Below are positions 35,564 through 44,605 of a stretch of DNA of 64,000 nucleotides, piece by piece. The notes under the pieces were generated by a model. The model saw only the letters and a list, made by a program, of their open reading frames with translations. It searched no databases and had not been told where the DNA came from. Each line of letters begins with the position of its first letter. The stretch's first letter is position 1. Location of the stretch: assembly GCA_002162765.1 (NCBI GenBank), contig MAAR01000006.1, forward strand, positions 147,430 through 211,429. The letters are read 5' to 3'. The stretch comes from Flavobacteriales bacterium 34_180_T64. Lineage in GTDB: Bacteria; Bacteroidota; Bacteroidia; Flavobacteriales; Flavobacteriaceae. A program made the position numbers and the translations under genes.

Positions 35564-36670
35564 CTACTCTACTTTAAGCAATTCCTTATAAAACAATTGA
35601 TAGTTAATAATGAAACTTAGTATTGAAAATTTCTGGACGGCTAAATTTCTAAACTCCTGTTGCATCTTAGTCACTTCACTTTGATTTAAACCCATTACAT
35701 ATTTAATCTTTTCAGCCAAGTCATCAATATTACTTGGTTCGAACAACAATTCTTTTTTTGATTCCAAAATATCTTTAATTCCCGATATATTAGAACCTAT
35801 CACAATTCTATTTGATGCCATGGCTTCTAACGGTGCTATAGGCATGCCTTCTTTACGACCTTCATCTTTTGTAGGTATCACAAAAATATTGGCAACAGCA
35901 AGATATGGTTTAATATCAAGTTGTTTTCCTAAAAATACTATATGTTTTTCACTTTTATAGTGTAGTTTTAATGTTTCTGCATAATTACCGTGATCACTAC
36001 CAACTATAAGCACTTTAATGTTCTTATCATTTAATTGTTTTACTGCATTTAGAAGCACTTCTATACCTTTAACTGCTACTAAATTTGCAATGGATACAAT
36101 GATAAAATCCTTAGTGCTAAACTTTTGCCCAGAAGGTATTTCATAAGACTTATCTAAAGGTTGGAAATAATCTACATCCACACCTAATGGAATGCTTTCA
36201 ACTTTATGTTCCATGCCTACAAAATAATCAAGCATATCTCGATTAATAGCAATAATTCTTGTGCTCAACTGAGACCGCCATCTCCATGCCTTGTTGCCCC
36301 AACCCATAGCCTTTTTAGTATAAACAAAAGGAATCCCAACTAATTTTGCAGCTAATGGCTCGGTAAAATCAGAACTCCAATGCCAAGAATGTATTAAATC
36401 AAAATTTTGCTTTTTGAAAAATCGCGCAATTTTAATAACTCTAAAAGGTAAACTCAAGAGTGGTCTATATGGTGCGGTAAATTGGAATATGTGTATTTTA
36501 ACGCCTAAAGTTTTTATTGTATCAAAATAAACTCCTCTATTGTGAAAACAACAAATTTCAGGTTCAAAACGTGTTTTATCTAAACCTTTTACCAAATCAT
36601 ATACAACTTTACCGCTACCAGCTGTATCAAAATTGGGTATAGTAAATAAAATCTTTATGCGCTTACTCAT
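35564..36670 (-). CDS. Glycosyltransferase family 4
   Basis: 368 residues with a GT-B fold. The N-terminus is ILFTIPNFDTAGSGKVVYDL (glycine-rich acceptor loop). The C-terminal half has FIIVSIANLVAVKGIEVLLN, VLIVGSDHG, LGKQLDIKPYLAVANIFVIP, and EGMPIAPLEAMASNRIVIGS with the catalytic acidic residues. It is the next gene after the asparagine-synthetase-like gene, with an 8-base overlap, so the two are coupled. Confidence 0.9.
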   Translation of the reverse strand: MSKRIKILFTIPNFDTAGSGKVVYDLVKGLDKTRFEPEICCFHNRGVYFDTIKTLGVKIHIFQFTAPYRPLLSLPFRVIKIARFFKKQNFDLIHSWHWSSDFTEPLAAKLVGIPFVYTKKAMGWGNKAWRWRSQLSTRIIAINRDMLDYFVGMEHKVESIPLGVDVDYFQPLDKSYEIPSGQKFSTKDFIIVSIANLVAVKGIEVLLNAVKQLNDKNIKVLIVGSDHGNYAETLKLHYKSEKHIVFLGKQLDIKPYLAVANIFVIPTKDEGRKEGMPIAPLEAMASNRIVIGSNISGIKDILESKKELLFEPSNIDDLAEKIKYVMGLNQSEVTKMQQEFRNLAVQKFSILSFIINYQLFYKELLKVE

Positions 36671-38048
36671 GATTCGAATTTTGATGAAATTTTGAAAACG
36701 TTAATAACATATTAATCGAGTGAGCATTTTGCAACGAATTTTCATTATAAAATGCTTCAACATAGTGATTTATTACGTCTTTAGGAATCCACTGCTCTAA
36801 ATTACTATCCATTAATTGTTCGTTAAATTTTTGTTCGTTAACTTCCCCTAGAAATTGCAACTCCCAGTTTCGTTGAATATTAGTTCGACCTACAGCGCTA
36901 AAAAACAGCCTCTTAACTTTATCAAATATTTTATAAGGAAGATTAAAAGGTATTTTATTATAGTTGAAATTATTTAAATTAAAAGGACGTTGATCTTGCC
37001 ATACAATTGATGCTAATTCTGGTGTTCTCTTCTTAATATATGCTATTTGTAGTTTTCGGTTTTTTAAAAACTCCTCTGGGATACCACAAATAAATTCACA
37101 CATACGATTATCATAATATGGCAAACTAATGGGGTTCTGAGCCTCAAAGATTGATAAATTTACAGATGTCCATCGAGGTGCCCAATATTTTGATTTAAAA
37201 GCGCGGAGTTTAGCATTAGTATCACTTATGTTAATTGTATCCAGTAGCAGTCCGATTCTTGTTCTAAAATAATTTTCAAAATCACCTTCCAAATTCCAAG
37301 CAATCCACAATTTATTTGCCAAATCCAATCCTCCTTTTTTTATAATTTTCTTAGATATAATTTCTACTTGTTTTGCCTTAGATAAATGAGGCAAGTTCAT
37401 AGAGTCAAATAACACGTCTCCCCAATGCCCAAGAGATAATACATCTCCATTGGACTTGTATTCATTAAAAACGCTCATTTGACGTGGACTGGTAAAATCT
37501 GAATAACACATATTCAATTCAGATAATTCATCCAAGACATCCCATAAATACCCTTCCTTAATTGTTGAAGGTCTAAACTCAAAACTGCAAGTTTTAGCAA
37601 TTTGTCTTGCAATATTCGTTTCTTTAAATCCATTTTTAAAATCATAACTATAAGAAAACACTTTAGCATCAATATGATTTAATGCAGTAGCTTGAGTTCG
37701 ACTATCGAGACCACCAGATAGCGGCAAGATGACTTTCCTATTTTTAGTTTGTTCATTAATAATGGTTTCGAATAGGTCAGTAAACTCATTTAGAGCGTCA
37801 TTGAATGATATATTTCTTGGAGAATAGTGCCATTGAAACCATGGAATTGACTCAATAAGTTCATCACTATCATTAAAGGTATTAATCGATGCTGGAGGCA
37901 AAACAACCTTATCTTTCCAATAGGTATCCTTATCCAAAAAAAACCCTATGGCAGCAAACACACATATGGCTTCTAAATTTAATTCATGCGGACCTTTTGT
38001 CTTCGCAAAGGTCTGCCTTATTGGGATAATATCAGTTTTAATGTCCAT
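36663..38048 (-). CDS. Asparagine-synthetase-like PP-loop protein lacking the glutaminase nucleophile
   Basis: 461 residues. The adenylating PP-loop is LPLSGGLDSRTQAT (about 119-132), followed by SYSYDFKNGFKETNIARQIA and GHWGDVLFDSM, as in class B asparagine synthetases. Ahead of it only about 110 residues remain of the glutamine-hydrolysing domain (LEAICVFAAIGFFLDKDTYW, VLPPAS). The Cys2 nucleophile and the first half of that domain are absent. In O-antigen clusters related proteins (WbpS type) amidate uronic acids. With a UDP-HexNAc dehydrogenase in this cluster, uronamide formation using free ammonia or another amine is possible but inferred. Confidence 0.82.
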   Translation of the reverse strand: MDIKTDIIPIRQTFAKTKGPHELNLEAICVFAAIGFFLDKDTYWKDKVVLPPASINTFNDSDELIESIPWFQWHYSPRNISFNDALNEFTDLFETIINEQTKNRKVILPLSGGLDSRTQATALNHIDAKVFSYSYDFKNGFKETNIARQIAKTCSFEFRPSTIKEGYLWDVLDELSELNMCYSDFTSPRQMSVFNEYKSNGDVLSLGHWGDVLFDSMNLPHLSKAKQVEIISKKIIKKGGLDLANKLWIAWNLEGDFENYFRTRIGLLLDTINISDTNAKLRAFKSKYWAPRWTSVNLSIFEAQNPISLPYYDNRMCEFICGIPEEFLKNRKLQIAYIKKRTPELASIVWQDQRPFNLNNFNYNKIPFNLPYKIFDKVKRLFFSAVGRTNIQRNWELQFLGEVNEQKFNEQLMDSNLEQWIPKDVINHYVEAFYNENSLQNAHSINMLLTFSKFHQNSNHE

Positions 38049-38112
38049 TAGTTAGAATAGGACTAATATAGTTATTCTATAAGATTTCATTTGTTTCAAA
38101 AACTAAAATAGT

Positions 38113-39540
38113 CTAAAGCTCCTTATATTTAAATATTTTTAAGCCTCCCATTTCACCTTCAAAACTATAATAGTTTATGACATCAATATTTAGAATTGGT
38201 CTCACATTGGAATATAAAATTAAATACTTGATTTTTCCATTATAAAAATCCTCTCTTAAATTATTATACTGATATGCCCCTTTGTTTAGGGCGGCTTGAT
38301 GAATTTCAATTTGTGGCAGTATGCAATTTTTAAAATTATTCAAATTAATTCTCCTATCATCACTATAAAAATATGCGTCTTCAATATTGTTATTCAAAAA
38401 ATATTTGATATCATTTCTCAAAGTGCTATTAGACAAATGTTCTTCATAAATTCCTTTGGCAATTCTTTCGGAATAATAATAGAAATGAACAATACTCACT
38501 TGGATTCCAACTAAAAAAAGGAAACTTACAAAATTTTTCTTTTTGTATTTTAAATAGTCTTTTTTAGTTATGATACTATATCCTAACAACAATAGCAATA
38601 CGATCAAAAAATCGTTGAAATAGTTGATTCCAGATCCCTTTTTTAATGCAAAAACCATAGAAAACAATAATAATAATAATAGTACTAAGAAAGTTAAAAA
38701 AAAAGAAATTGTTTTTTTACTATGTATCATTTTCACAAAGCCATCTTTTATAAAAAAAACTATTCCGAAAATCAAAAAAGTATAATACAAAACAAAATCC
38801 TGGTAAGTTGCCTTTATAGCATAAAGTAAGCTAAAATCACTAACACCGTCAATTATATTTTCCTTAAAAAAAGTAAAATCATAGCCAAAGGACAGCATCA
38901 AAAGACTAAAAAAAATAGCACATACTATAAACCCAAAACCAAGAAAAAACACAGCTCTCCATAACTCATTAATTAACAGGTAAAGACCAAAAATAAGGCT
39001 AAACAAAATCCCTGTTTGCTTAGATGCTAGTGAGAGAAAACAAAAAAACAAATCAATACAGAGCAACATAAAATAAGACACTAAAACATCAGGTCTTGAA
39101 ATTATAAACCAAGGAAAACTAACCACTATAAATAATGATACTAACAAAAAAGCATCAGACTTTGGAAGTTTAAAGTGAACCCTAAATATTCTATTTATAT
39201 TAAATACTGAAGCTACTAAAAACACTAACGATACAAGTTTTGAAATCATCCTTATATTAAACACATCAAATTCATTTACATCAAATAATGTCAAAATAAG
39301 ATCACATATAATATAATATAACGGTGTATATTGAGTTATTGCATAAGGCAATTTTGCTGGGTTTTGATATAACAACGAATTATCAACAAGAATTTGTTGG
39401 ATTGTAAAAATGACATTACTCTCAACGCCTCTAATATCAGCACCCGATAAAAAAGAAAGGCTCAAAAGCAGACAAATCCCGAAAAAAAACAGAAAATACA
39501 CTTTACTAATATGGTCGCCAAACCCTATGTTCTTTAGCAT
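38113..39540 (-). CDS. Multi-spanning GT-C-type glycosyltransferase-like protein
   Basis: 475 residues with about 11 predicted membrane helices. The N-terminal part has an acidic residue after helix 1 (SGADIRGVESN) and the segment AITQYTPLYYIICDLIL (about 67-83). The QYTPLYY stretch is common in GT-C/ArnT-like glycosyltransferases that use polyprenyl-phosphate sugars. The C-terminus is a small soluble periplasmic domain (about 385-475). It may add a side-chain sugar on the periplasmic side. No Wzx-type features are seen, so it is unlikely to be the flippase. Confidence 0.65.
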   Translation of the reverse strand: MLKNIGFGDHISKVYFLFFFGICLLLSLSFLSGADIRGVESNVIFTIQQILVDNSLLYQNPAKLPYAITQYTPLYYIICDLILTLFDVNEFDVFNIRMISKLVSLVFLVASVFNINRIFRVHFKLPKSDAFLLVSLFIVVSFPWFIISRPDVLVSYFMLLCIDLFFCFLSLASKQTGILFSLIFGLYLLINELWRAVFFLGFGFIVCAIFFSLLMLSFGYDFTFFKENIIDGVSDFSLLYAIKATYQDFVLYYTFLIFGIVFFIKDGFVKMIHSKKTISFFLTFLVLLLLLLFSMVFALKKGSGINYFNDFLIVLLLLLGYSIITKKDYLKYKKKNFVSFLFLVGIQVSIVHFYYYSERIAKGIYEEHLSNSTLRNDIKYFLNNNIEDAYFYSDDRRINLNNFKNCILPQIEIHQAALNKGAYQYNNLREDFYNGKIKYLILYSNVRPILNIDVINYYSFEGEMGGLKIFKYKEL

Positions 39541-39613
39541 GGTTGTTTAGTTATTAACGTTTGATATAAAAATTAAACACATAATATCATCTCTTTTTTT
39601 TCTATGAACTAAA

Positions 39614-40585
39614 TTAATTATTAAAATTCGATATAGATAAAATAAAGGTTTTATAGAACGATTTTGGTGGATATTTAACACTACTTTTTTGATTTAACTG
39701 AAATAATAAAATTAAAAAAGTGGTTAAAATGACAATGGCTAAAATATTTATTAAAATTAAACCAATAGCAGATGACCAACTCGATACTATTATATTAGTG
39801 AATAGCCCTAAAAATAATATAACTAAAAGACCAACACCAACTATAATAGAGCTAAAAAATGACAAGAAAAGCAAACGAACAGAAACTATATCGAGATATA
39901 TAGAAATCGAACTCAGACCATGTAGAACAAGGTTTTGAAAGTTCATTTTAGAACTTCCATGATATCGCTTTCCTCGATCTGTTCCAATTGACAGGTATGA
40001 GATTTTTGATTTAATAATAGCACCTGAATAATGATTCCATAACTCAGGAATTGACACTGTTTTTTCCACTAAAGATCGCGGAATAGAACTGTAATTCCCA
40101 AAATCGATATGCTGGGTTGTAAGCAATGAAAAAACATATTTATAAATGAGATAAAAAAGTTTAAACAAAAAGCTCTCACTACGCTTTTCTCGTTTAGCAA
40201 ATATTATACTCTTATTATTAGCAGCTATCTGAGCTTGAACTAATTTATAAATATCCTCAGGTCTATCTTCACCATCACAATCCATGACTACAATTTGATC
40301 TACAACCTCTTTTAAATGATCATTAACATATGACAAGCCAATAGATATGGCTCGTTGATGCCCCATATTATTATTTAAGTTAACTATTGTGATAGGTAAT
40401 GAAAATGATTTGTCCTGATCTATAGACTGAGTTGACCCATCGTTTACCGCTACAACTTCTTCAATTACAATATTTGATACCTTTTTTAAGTGTACAAGTT
40501 CTTCAATTAAAAACTGAAAACTCTCCCAATCATTATAAACAGGAGCAACTATAATTATATGAATGTATTTGCTCTTACCCTCCAT
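39614..40585 (-). CDS. Glycosyltransferase family 2, membrane-anchored (DPM1/GtrB-like)
   Basis: 323 residues. The GT-A domain reads IIVAPVYNDWESFQFLIEEL, VVAVNDGSTQ, NMGHQRAISIGLSY and VVMDCDGEDRPED (DxD-like), with FAKREKRSESFLFKLFYLIY after it. Two C-terminal membrane helices (about 232-256 and 268-292) are present. This is the polyprenyl-phosphate glycosyltransferase layout (DPM1/GtrB). Such enzymes provide lipid-linked sugars for GT-C transferases, which fits the multi-spanning GT-C-like gene encoded just downstream. Confidence 0.88.
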   Translation of the reverse strand: MEGKSKYIHIIIVAPVYNDWESFQFLIEELVHLKKVSNIVIEEVVAVNDGSTQSIDQDKSFSLPITIVNLNNNMGHQRAISIGLSYVNDHLKEVVDQIVVMDCDGEDRPEDIYKLVQAQIAANNKSIIFAKREKRSESFLFKLFYLIYKYVFSLLTTQHIDFGNYSSIPRSLVEKTVSIPELWNHYSGAIIKSKISYLSIGTDRGKRYHGSSKMNFQNLVLHGLSSISIYLDIVSVRLLFLSFFSSIIVGVGLLVILFLGLFTNIIVSSWSSAIGLILINILAIVILTTFLILLFQLNQKSSVKYPPKSFYKTFILSISNFNN

Positions 40586-40627
40586 TCCAATTAAAAATAA
40601 TAAAAGTAACTATTAAACGTCTTAAAT

Positions 40628-41626
40628 TCATCCTTTTTTTAAGTAATACTTTAATATTAGCAATTTGAAATTACTATTTAAATAAAAATATGGAATAACT
40701 TTTTTATATAATTTTTGATTAGTAAAATACGAAACTAAAAAACGTTCTAATTGTTCGTCACAAACCTTATTGAATTCTTCAATAGGAAAAACTAATTTAG
40801 ACTGGTTTATCACCTTTAATTCTTTAAACCAGAATATTAGATTTTTTAACATTTTACCAGATATATTATAATCTTTAGAAGCAAAAATCCTGAGATTCTC
40901 CTCATGATTTTTTAAATTGTTAAAGCCTAGCTTTTCAAACATGAATTTAGCAATATGAATATTTTGCTGTAGTTGTTCATGTCTTCGAGTGACAGTCACA
41001 CTTGTTTGATGAACTCGACAATATAATAGTGGTTTTTGAATTTGATAAAATTTACCCTTGAAAATCAGTCGACTCCAAAGATCATAATCTTCGGATGGTA
41101 CAGTATCAATTTTATAAGGATTATCTATTAAAATCTTCTTTTTCATCATCACTGTGGGATGAAAAACAGGATTTCTAAAAAGTAATTCTAGAAATATATC
41201 ATCATGAACCTCTGGTGTCCTTAAAGGTTTTGAATTATTATCAGATACATTGCTACCACAAAAAATCACCTCTTCATTGTGTTGAAATATTTTAAGCTGT
41301 TCAATAAATCTAGTTGATATTGAAACATCGTCGTCATCCATTCGCGCAATATAAACGCCTTTAGATTCTACAAGTCCAATATTTAAACTATCCGCAATTC
41401 CAGAATTAAGCTCCTTTTTTATATAAATGATTCTTTCATCACTATACGATTGAATTATTTGAGCAGTATCATCAGTAGAACCGTCATCAACTATAATGAA
41501 TTCAAAATCCGAAAATGTTTGATTGAGTATACTATCTATTGCTTCCCGAATAAATCGCTCACCATTGTAGGTTGCCATAATTACCGAAATTAAAGGATCC
41601 TTATGTGGTGAGTATTGCGAAGTCAA
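40628..41626 (-). CDS. Glycosyltransferase family 2
   Basis: 332 residues. The N-terminal GT-A fold is canonical: ISVIMATYNGERFIREAIDS, FEFIIVDDGSTDDTAQI, GIADSLNIGL and the metal-binding IARMDDDDVS (about 95-104), with a C-terminal DYDLWSRL helix. It has no membrane helices. A cytoplasmic inverting sugar transferase is expected. It starts one base after the neighbouring GT4 gene. Confidence 0.93.
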   Translation of the reverse strand: MTSQYSPHKDPLISVIMATYNGERFIREAIDSILNQTFSDFEFIIVDDGSTDDTAQIIQSYSDERIIYIKKELNSGIADSLNIGLVESKGVYIARMDDDDVSISTRFIEQLKIFQHNEEVIFCGSNVSDNNSKPLRTPEVHDDIFLELLFRNPVFHPTVMMKKKILIDNPYKIDTVPSEDYDLWSRLIFKGKFYQIQKPLLYCRVHQTSVTVTRRHEQLQQNIHIAKFMFEKLGFNNLKNHEENLRIFASKDYNISGKMLKNLIFWFKELKVINQSKLVFPIEEFNKVCDEQLERFLVSYFTNQKLYKKVIPYFYLNSNFKLLILKYYLKKG

Positions 41627-41627
41627 T

Positions 41628-42821
41628 TTATAATAGTGATTTATAAAAGTTCATATTCTGTTGTATGATTTTTTGCATTTCAAAGTTATTCTTCAAAGTT
41701 TCAACAGCTTTATCTGATATTTTTTCCAAATTGATTTTTTGCTCAAAGATAGCTTCGATCCAATAATAATAATCTGCAAAATCTCCAGCTATAAAACCAT
41801 TCTCATTATGCTTAATAACTTCCCGAAAAGAAGGTGTATTTGATGTAACAACTATTTTACCTAAAGCCAAAACTTCCAACAAAGCAACTGAAAAATTTTC
41901 CCCAAAAGAAGGAAATAGTACAACATGTGCTCGCTTTAAATATTTTTCAACCTCTATATTAAGAATCATTCCATAATATACCGTTTGTTCGAATGCTTCT
42001 TCTGTCAATAACTTGACAGCTACTTTATTCCAATGATCATTATTATTATTACCCATAACATGAAACGTTGCTTTGGGAAACTTCAATACTACCTTATTAA
42101 AAGTTTTACATGCAATGTCAATTCCTTTACGTTCGCGTATAGATCCAAAATAATAAATCGATAAAGCTTCTGTAGGCTTGGCAAGATACTTTTTTGTATA
42201 CTCACTTTTTTTAATAGACACGCCATTGTATATGATTTGAGGACGAGTTTTAAGATTAAATGCTTCCATAGTCATTTCTCTAGAAAATTTTGAAACAGCA
42301 ATTATATTTTTATTAAAGCGTTTAAAGAATTTATACTCAAAAACCGTATCTAGTTTTCGTTTATAATAACCCATAAACTCATGTAATGTAACAGCAGATC
42401 CATGACAACGTACAATTTTCGGAAGAGACCCAAAGAAATAACAAGCATCACCTCCGTAATCATGAAACTCAATAAGATCAAATTTATTTTTCAACACAAA
42501 TATGGACAAATACATAGAAATATAAAATCTATTTATATACTCTAATCCAAGTTTTATATGCAAATAACCAGGAACTTTATAGCGTCTCAATAGCGTCCTG
42601 AATTTTTCTATAAAATTACTTAAATCTCTGATTTTAACAACTCTAACGTCTTCATCATAAAATCGAGTTGGAATTGCTCCAAATGAAAACACAACTATTT
42701 CAAAATTAAATTGACTTAATTGCTCCGTAAATTGTTTTAAAAACACACCAATACCTCCTGTTTTACCCATTAGTTCATGAGCATACTCTCTTGTAACAAA
42801 ACAAATCTTGATGGGTTTCAT
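41628..42821 (-). CDS. Glycosyltransferase family 4
   Basis: 397 residues. GT-B features are the N-terminal VTREYAHELMGKTGGIGVFL glycine loop, the first domain ending near HGSAVTLHEFMGYYK, IIAVSKFSREM, then LSIYYFGSIRERKGIDIACK (about 214-233). FHVMGNNNNDHW and FPSFGENFSVALLEVLALGK (about 305-324) carry the acidic pair. This layout resembles the PimA/WcaL-type retaining transferases. Confidence 0.9.
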   Translation of the reverse strand: MKPIKICFVTREYAHELMGKTGGIGVFLKQFTEQLSQFNFEIVVFSFGAIPTRFYDEDVRVVKIRDLSNFIEKFRTLLRRYKVPGYLHIKLGLEYINRFYISMYLSIFVLKNKFDLIEFHDYGGDACYFFGSLPKIVRCHGSAVTLHEFMGYYKRKLDTVFEYKFFKRFNKNIIAVSKFSREMTMEAFNLKTRPQIIYNGVSIKKSEYTKKYLAKPTEALSIYYFGSIRERKGIDIACKTFNKVVLKFPKATFHVMGNNNNDHWNKVAVKLLTEEAFEQTVYYGMILNIEVEKYLKRAHVVLFPSFGENFSVALLEVLALGKIVVTSNTPSFREVIKHNENGFIAGDFADYYYWIEAIFEQKINLEKISDKAVETLKNNFEMQKIIQQNMNFYKSLL

Positions 42822-42838
42822 TTGATCCTAAGAATTCA

Positions 42839-43798
42839 TTAGCGTTCGTTTTTTTTTCTTGCCACAATTATCATTGTTTGCGGCCTTTCTTTTTTAGGCA
42901 TTACTGAACCTAGCTTATATCTAATTAAGTAAAACAAATATGAATAGACGTTTTTCAATTTACTTCGAATCGAAAAGAAAAGTTTAGAATAACAATAGAT
43001 TACGTATTGAACTAAATATTTCTTTTCAATGTCAATACTATTAATTTTCCTAGGCTTTATTATGTCAGTTAACTTAAGTAATACTTTTTTCAAAAATAAC
43101 TGAGGAAGAATGGAATATCTATATATTTTAATTAATTCAAAACCAGTTTGATCAAGCAAGGCTCTAATATTAGCTTCACTAAAAAAGAACAAATGATCAG
43201 GATATTGAAATTTTGAATAATATTTAAAGAAAGACTTGTTTACATCTCCCAAATTTCCAGTTTCAAAAACCACATATCCCATAGGGTTTAATTTACTATT
43301 GATCTTCGCGAATTCTTCAATTGGATTATAAAAATGGCTTAATACATCACAATGATAGATAATATCAAACTTTTTTGTTCCAAAGGTATTTTCATTCAAT
43401 GCAGAAAATTCGCACGGAATTCTATGTTTATCTAGAATAAAATCAGCTTGAATTTTATTAAACTCAATAGCATATACTTCAAAATTTTGCCGCTGTGCTT
43501 CTTTCAAAAAATAACCTGCTCCAGCTCCAATTTCTAATAATGCACCATCAGTATATTTTTTAATTATTCTAAGTGTATGTTTGGTGTATAATGTTTTAGC
43601 AAATGAAAACTTAATATGAGATTCGGCAGTAGCATGTGCATTATCATGACCATACAAATCTACAATATCCTCAAACTTAGGACGTGGATTTATAAAAATT
43701 AATCTACACGTTTTACATTGAGCTCCAAAAAAACCGTTTTCTTCAATTACAACATCAGTTGTTTCTGAATGACAGAAAATACATTCAATATACTCCAA
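42839..43798 (-). CDS. Methyltransferase with N-terminal zinc-binding motif
   Basis: 319 residues from a TTG at 43798, the only in-frame start before the motif. The N-terminal zinc ribbon has C-x2-C pairs (CIFCHSE and CKTCR). A class I SAM methyltransferase domain follows, with motif I LLEIGAGAGYFLKEA (about 84-98), IEFNKIQADFIL, and IIYHCDVLSHFYNPIEEF. The arrangement Zn-ribbon plus Rossmann is that of the C-methyltransferase/TylC3-like group (Methyltransf_13/23 families) found in deoxysugar pathways. A second Zn-ribbon methyltransferase is encoded just upstream. Confidence 0.85.
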   Translation of the reverse strand: MEYIECIFCHSETTDVVIEENGFFGAQCKTCRLIFINPRPKFEDIVDLYGHDNAHATAESHIKFSFAKTLYTKHTLRIIKKYTDGALLEIGAGAGYFLKEAQRQNFEVYAIEFNKIQADFILDKHRIPCEFSALNENTFGTKKFDIIYHCDVLSHFYNPIEEFAKINSKLNPMGYVVFETGNLGDVNKSFFKYYSKFQYPDHLFFFSEANIRALLDQTGFELIKIYRYSILPQLFLKKVLLKLTDIIKPRKINSIDIEKKYLVQYVIYCYSKLFFSIRSKLKNVYSYLFYLIRYKLGSVMPKKERPQTMIIVARKKNER

Positions 43799-43816
43799 TC
43801 CAAAGTGTTTTAAATT

Positions 43817-44602
43817 CTAATTATAAGTTTTCTCACAATAATAAATCAATTCCGAATTCATTAATCCATACTTGTATTGATCTGCAGGAGTGAAACTATT
43901 TACAAAATCATTTTCAATGACATTAAATCCAGCTTGTTCCAACCTACTTTTATAATCTTGACCATACCAGCGTACATGATCATGCTGTCCAAATGCCTTC
44001 AAGCGACCTTCGGGAGTAGAAATAGTAAAATCTTCATATGTCTTTTCCCTACTATAATCAATTGGAACCTGAAAAATTCCTGCGCCTCCCCGTTTCATAA
44101 CTCTATATAATTCATTCATTGCTAATTTATCATTAGTAACATGCTCTAAAACATGATTACAAATAATGAAGTCAAACGTAGAATCCTTAAATGGAATTTT
44201 AGTGAGGTCAGCTTTTTTAACCTTAACATCTTCATCATAGGTATACAATTCAGGATATAAATCGCAAGGAAAATACTTTACATTATCAATGTCCTTAAAA
44301 ATATTATAAAAAAATCGTTCAGGCGCAAAATGTAATATATGTTGTTCAGAATCTGATTTAAAAAAATTAAATTTTGATTCTAGAAAAAGATATAACAATC
44401 TATGTCTTTCCACAGAATTACATTTATGACATAATGCATTGTCTCTTATTTGAATCCCATAATCCGCAAAAGATTTGAATTCTGACTTGCAAATTGGACA
44501 ATACACATTTTTCCCAATTATGCTTTTGGCATATTGCCTTTTTTTATGATTTGCATAAACTTTTTTTAAAGGACTAGGAATTAGGGCTATAATATATTTC
44601 AT
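43817..44602 (-). CDS. Zinc-ribbon class I SAM methyltransferase
   Basis: 261 residues. An N-terminal zinc ribbon (CPICKSEF ... ALCHKCNSVERHRLLYLFLE, about 37-75) is followed by the methyltransferase fold with ILHFAPERFF (motif I), FDFIICNHVLEHVTND (motif IV, about 164-179), ELYRVMKRGGAGIFQVPID and TPEGRLKAFGQHDHVRWYGQ. It is the intact relative of the pseudogene at 30514-30983. The substrate is unknown; a sugar O-methylation is likely by context. It follows the upstream GT2 gene after 3 bases. Confidence 0.86.
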   Translation of the reverse strand: MKYIIALIPSPLKKVYANHKKRQYAKSIIGKNVYCPICKSEFKSFADYGIQIRDNALCHKCNSVERHRLLYLFLESKFNFFKSDSEQHILHFAPERFFYNIFKDIDNVKYFPCDLYPELYTYDEDVKVKKADLTKIPFKDSTFDFIICNHVLEHVTNDKLAMNELYRVMKRGGAGIFQVPIDYSREKTYEDFTISTPEGRLKAFGQHDHVRWYGQDYKSRLEQAGFNVIENDFVNSFTPADQYKYGLMNSELIYYCEKTYN

Positions 44603-44605
44603 AGT

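Noticed and set aside
38113..39540. Multi-spanning protein as a Wzx flippase
   Set aside because: It has the GT-C-like QYTPLYY stretch and a C-terminal soluble domain rather than the 12-helix MATE-like pattern, so it was called a glycosyltransferase-like protein.
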